42,370 nucleotides of DNA, taken from contig JANQKS010000055.1 in NCBI GenBank assembly GCA_028281005.1, positions 1-42,370 of the forward strand. The letters are read 5' to 3'. Under the pieces are notes generated by a model. It was not told the DNA's origin. It ran no database searches and was given only the letters and a program-made list of their open reading frames with translations. The position numbers and the translations under genes are program-made. Each line of letters starts with the position of its first letter. The first letter of the stretch is position 1. Shown here in pieces: positions 40,321 through 42,370 of the stretch. Source of the stretch: Pseudomonadales bacterium. Its GTDB lineage: Bacteria > Pseudomonadota > Gammaproteobacteria > Pseudomonadales > Azotimanducaceae.

Positions 40321-40974
40321 CTACTGAATACCTGCGTTGGCTTGTTCGTGGACATTCCATTCACCAACGTTGCTGCCGTACTCGATCATGACATGCTTGG
40401 CGTACGCCGGCCGCCCCGTCAGTCTGTGGTACCAGGCTTCCATATTGGATAACCCCGGCCGTTCAATGGGCAACGTCATGTAACGATAGGCAATGGCACC
40501 GTTGACGATGTCCGCCATGGTCAATGTGTCGCCGCAGATGAAATTGCGCCCTTCAAGCTGTGCGTCCAATTGCTTAAATATGCGGCCGCTATTGTGCGTG
40601 TGCTTCTCTATTTTCTCCGGCGTCGCGGGTAAGCCACGCACCAGCATCTGAAACAGTGGAAAAAACGCCATGGAGATGTCGCTGCGGTGCCACTCCATCC
40701 ACATGTCGGCGGTGGCAAGCTCGGCAGGGTCCCGCGGCCACAGCGAGCCTGCGCCGTAGGTGCGTGCCAGGTAACGTACACAGGCACCGGATTCCCACAC
40801 GGTGATGTCGCCGTCGACAATGGTGGGAACTACCTGATTGGGATTGGGGTAGGTGTCCGGATAGCCGAATGAGCCGCCCACATCTTCGCGTTGATAGTCG
40901 AGCTCAAGTTCACCCAGCGCCCACATGACTTTTTGTACGTTAGCCGAATTGCGGCGCCCAAGTACGGTTATCAA
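40321..40974 (-). CDS. GST, GstB-like
   Basis: A 217-residue glutathione S-transferase. The family start I-T-V-L-G-R-R-N-S-A-N-V-Q-K-V resembles E. coli GstB (I-T-L-W-G-R-N-N-S-x-N-V), with P-N-x-x-V-P-T-I-V-D and W-E-S-G-A-C-V-R-Y-L-A. The alpha domain has D-T-L-T-M-A-D-I-V-N. TTG 40974 is chosen since the family begins here and GGGGG lies a few bases upstream; the frame to 41013 adds an unlike N-terminus. Related enzymes conjugate halogenated or electrophilic acids. It follows the CHAD gene after 74 bases. Confidence 0.88.
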   Translation of the reverse strand: MITVLGRRNSANVQKVMWALGELELDYQREDVGGSFGYPDTYPNPNQVVPTIVDGDITVWESGACVRYLARTYGAGSLWPRDPAELATADMWMEWHRSDISMAFFPLFQMLVRGLPATPEKIEKHTHNSGRIFKQLDAQLEGRNFICGDTLTMADIVNGAIAYRYMTLPIERPGLSNMEAWYHRLTGRPAYAKHVMIEYGSNVGEWNVHEQANAGIQ

Positions 40975-41048
40975 AGTGCCCCCAGTTTTTTGTGTTTGGC
41001 CGATGGGTCGCAACTATAGGAGAAGTTCCGGCTGCAGCAAACCGCAGA

Positions 41049-41909
41049 TCACCTTGCCTGCCGCAGTTCCGCCAAGCAGGGATTGATGGTTTTCTCAAAA
41101 CGTTGCCACTCGTCAGGAAAGCCGTGGCGGATTTTCTCAGCCCGCCTCTGTTGTTTGGCGAGCATGCGATCCAGTTGTTTGTGGTCGGTGTCATCGGCAC
41201 CCAGCGTGTCTTCATACGCCAGCAGGAAAGACACCGTTACTCGGGTGTCCTGTAGCGCACCGAGCTGCTCAAGCAGAACTTTCAGACCTGTGAGTGTTTT
41301 GTTTAGGGCGGAGTCGGATGACGGTTGCAGGATCTCTATGTGATAACGGATACGTTTGCAGCGGAGGCGAAGATGGTGCAGGCGCTCGAACGGTGAGTCT
41401 TTGCGTATATGGTTGCCACTGCGTTTAATGTGTTTGAGTTCATGATGGATCGTCTTGTGGAGACTGAGGGGCGTGTTTTTGTCGATGGTGGACGGCAGAG
41501 CGTGCAACGACTCTAAAAGCTGCTTTGTGCGTTTGGTTTGCAGAGCCCGGATCAACCGCCGCCGCGCTGGTTTCCACTGAGATTTGAGATGGGCGCGATA
41601 GCGCCGCTCTGCTTTTGATTTACCCAGAAGCTGCATCTGCACTTCAAGATCTCTTACCCGGCCCAGCTTGCCCGTTAACCAACGAACCTCTTTAGCGAGC
41701 TTACTCTTTTCTTGATCGAGCACGCCTAAGGTTGCCCGCACTTTGCGCGCGGCGATCCGCATCTGGTGGACATCTTCGGCGTGTTGCCGTGTCGATATTT
41801 GCTTGCGGCGTTTGGCGAGGATGCCGTGTTGAGTTTTAAGCGTGCGGCGTATGTGCTTGAGTTCACGCTTGTGAGATTTGTTGTGGCGTTGGCGTGGTTC
41901 GGGGCTCAT
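41049..41909 (-). CDS. CHAD-domain protein
   Basis: A 286-residue all-helical, extremely basic protein. It has the CHAD signature: V-H-Q-M-R-I-A-A-R-K-V-R near residues 48-59, then L-G-R-V-R-D-L-E-V, and a second half with L-H-H-L-R-L-R-C-K-R-I-R-Y-H-I-E and Q-L-G-A-L-Q-D-T. CHAD domains are two four-helix bundles whose conserved histidines and basic residues bind inorganic polyphosphate and can localise to its granules. Here there is no CYTH domain fused, and no ppk gene is near. Same strand as and upstream of the GstB-like gene. Confidence 0.9.
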   Translation of the reverse strand: MSPEPRQRHNKSHKRELKHIRRTLKTQHGILAKRRKQISTRQHAEDVHQMRIAARKVRATLGVLDQEKSKLAKEVRWLTGKLGRVRDLEVQMQLLGKSKAERRYRAHLKSQWKPARRRLIRALQTKRTKQLLESLHALPSTIDKNTPLSLHKTIHHELKHIKRSGNHIRKDSPFERLHHLRLRCKRIRYHIEILQPSSDSALNKTLTGLKVLLEQLGALQDTRVTVSFLLAYEDTLGADDTDHKQLDRMLAKQQRRAEKIRHGFPDEWQRFEKTINPCLAELRQAR

Positions 41910-42046
41910 GACGGCACGTGCGCAATTGGGTGATCGATTCTAGCGAAAGGGATTAGACGCTTACAGCAGAGTAGATTGGCGTCTGGTTTTCGTTGTGGCT
42001 GAATATGTCTTTAACATTAATGAAAACTAAAGGGTTACTACGCGTC

Positions 42047-42205
42047 ATGCCGAAGCTGTCTTCGAAGCGGCAAATCACTTTGCCTCAGGTCTTCTGTAAA
42101 AAACTCGATCTTAACCCGGGTGATGACATCGAGATCCTTGTGGATTTAGTGTCCTGTTTGGTTAATTTGTTGAATTATGACGCATTCCATAAGTGCTGTA
42201 GCTAG
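42047..42205 (+). pseudogene. AbrB/SpoVT-type DNA-binding protein, truncated
   Basis: ATG 42047 gives P-K-L-S-S-K-R-Q-I-T-L-P followed by G-D-D-I-E-I-L-V-D, the N-terminal swapped-hairpin AbrB domain of antitoxins and transition regulators. After V-D the expected strand (about G-x-I-x-I) and C-terminal tail are replaced by an unrelated hydrophobic L-V-S-C-L-V-N-L-L sequence, so the gene seems broken at about 42144. In-frame ATGs upstream (42005, 42020) exist. No toxin gene is visible in the remaining bases. Confidence 0.55.
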
Positions 42206-42370
42206 GCGCGGTCCGACGGACAGCGTCGGGTCACGATCCGAAGGATCGTGCCCTTTCCTAGGGCCGCAACCACGCCACAGGGCTTATGGGACGCGCCCTT
42301 CGGGTGGCCCAGAATCGCCAATAACCGCGTTGTGTCCCTTGCTAATGTTACAACATGAGCTGCGGAACAC
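42206..42370. repeat. Hairpin-rich non-coding tail
   Basis: No gene is seen in these 165 bases. Palindromes are dense: GTCCG-A-CGGAC (42211-42221), CCGAC with GTCGG (42213-42217, 42225-42229), and CACGATCC-GAA-GGATCGTG (42232-42250) flanked by GGG and CCC. They resemble REP-type or mobile-element-end sequences, or a structured RNA. Confidence 0.45.

Overview
The window looks like chromosomal DNA from a free-living, probably marine, gammaproteobacterium. The best evidence is the block bepA / tusA / AI-2E permease / dapA / bamC / metallo-beta-lactamase-fold gene (18281-24018), which matches conserved gammaproteobacterial gene order. The many acyl-CoA ligases, short-chain dehydrogenases, glutathione transferases and D-aminoacylase-type amidohydrolases fit an aerobic heterotroph. 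No rRNA, tRNA or CRISPR array was seen. Genes are dense, several starts are TTG or GTG, and many genes overlap by 1-4 bases.

Layout. 1-123 is the start of an IS1380-like transposase cut by the left edge. 294-4782 holds an MFS exporter, an IlvD-type dehydratase with a divergent LysR regulator, and a DfsB-like protein. 4783-5650 is an RNA-binding (RRM) gene with a long leader, followed by two tiny genes. 5690-9988 holds an acyl-CoA ligase divergent from an amidohydrolase-phosphoesterase pair. 9985-11822 is a SoxR locus: soxR with two minus-strand neighbours, divergent from a VOC-fold gene whose promoter carries a near-canonical SoxR box with the diagnostic 19-bp spacer. 11819-13622 holds two divergent SDR dehydrogenases. 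13700-16308 is an unusual trio: an ATP-grasp ligase, a 57-residue ORF and a ProA-like acyl-phosphate reductase paralogue. nadA follows a perfect 17-bp-arm palindrome. 17484-18269 is a decayed SdpR/SdpI-like pair, with the second gene frameshifted by a 7-bp tandem duplication.

The most striking locus is 25135-31048: FHA protein, PP2C phosphatase, transmembrane Ser/Thr kinase with a C-terminal sulfatase-modifying-factor-like domain, a TpsB (ShlB/FhaC-type) outer-membrane transporter, and a small exported protein, joined by overlapping start and stop codons. The transporter has an extra N-terminal segment of about 80 residues ahead of its signal/transmembrane helix. A T-V-x-R-x-D motif occurs twice at the N-terminus of the kinase and once in that extra segment. 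I infer a phospho-signalling module that acts on two-partner secretion, possibly through FHA binding of these sites. No TpsA partner and no type VI secretion genes are present.

After this come a glutamine-synthetase-like ligase and amidotransferase pair behind a 394-base non-coding stretch with DnaA-box-like sites (31049-33529), a DUF6279 lipoprotein, a PspC pair with a 40-residue membrane peptide, a second acyl-CoA ligase, an MFS transporter, an Nu-class-like GST, a TonB-domain protein, a GstB-like GST and a CHAD protein. The right end holds a truncated AbrB-like gene and a hairpin-rich non-coding tail. Gene remnants (ArsR/SdpR, SdpI, methyltransferase C-terminus, AbrB, possibly DUF6498) recur in the gaps between intact genes.
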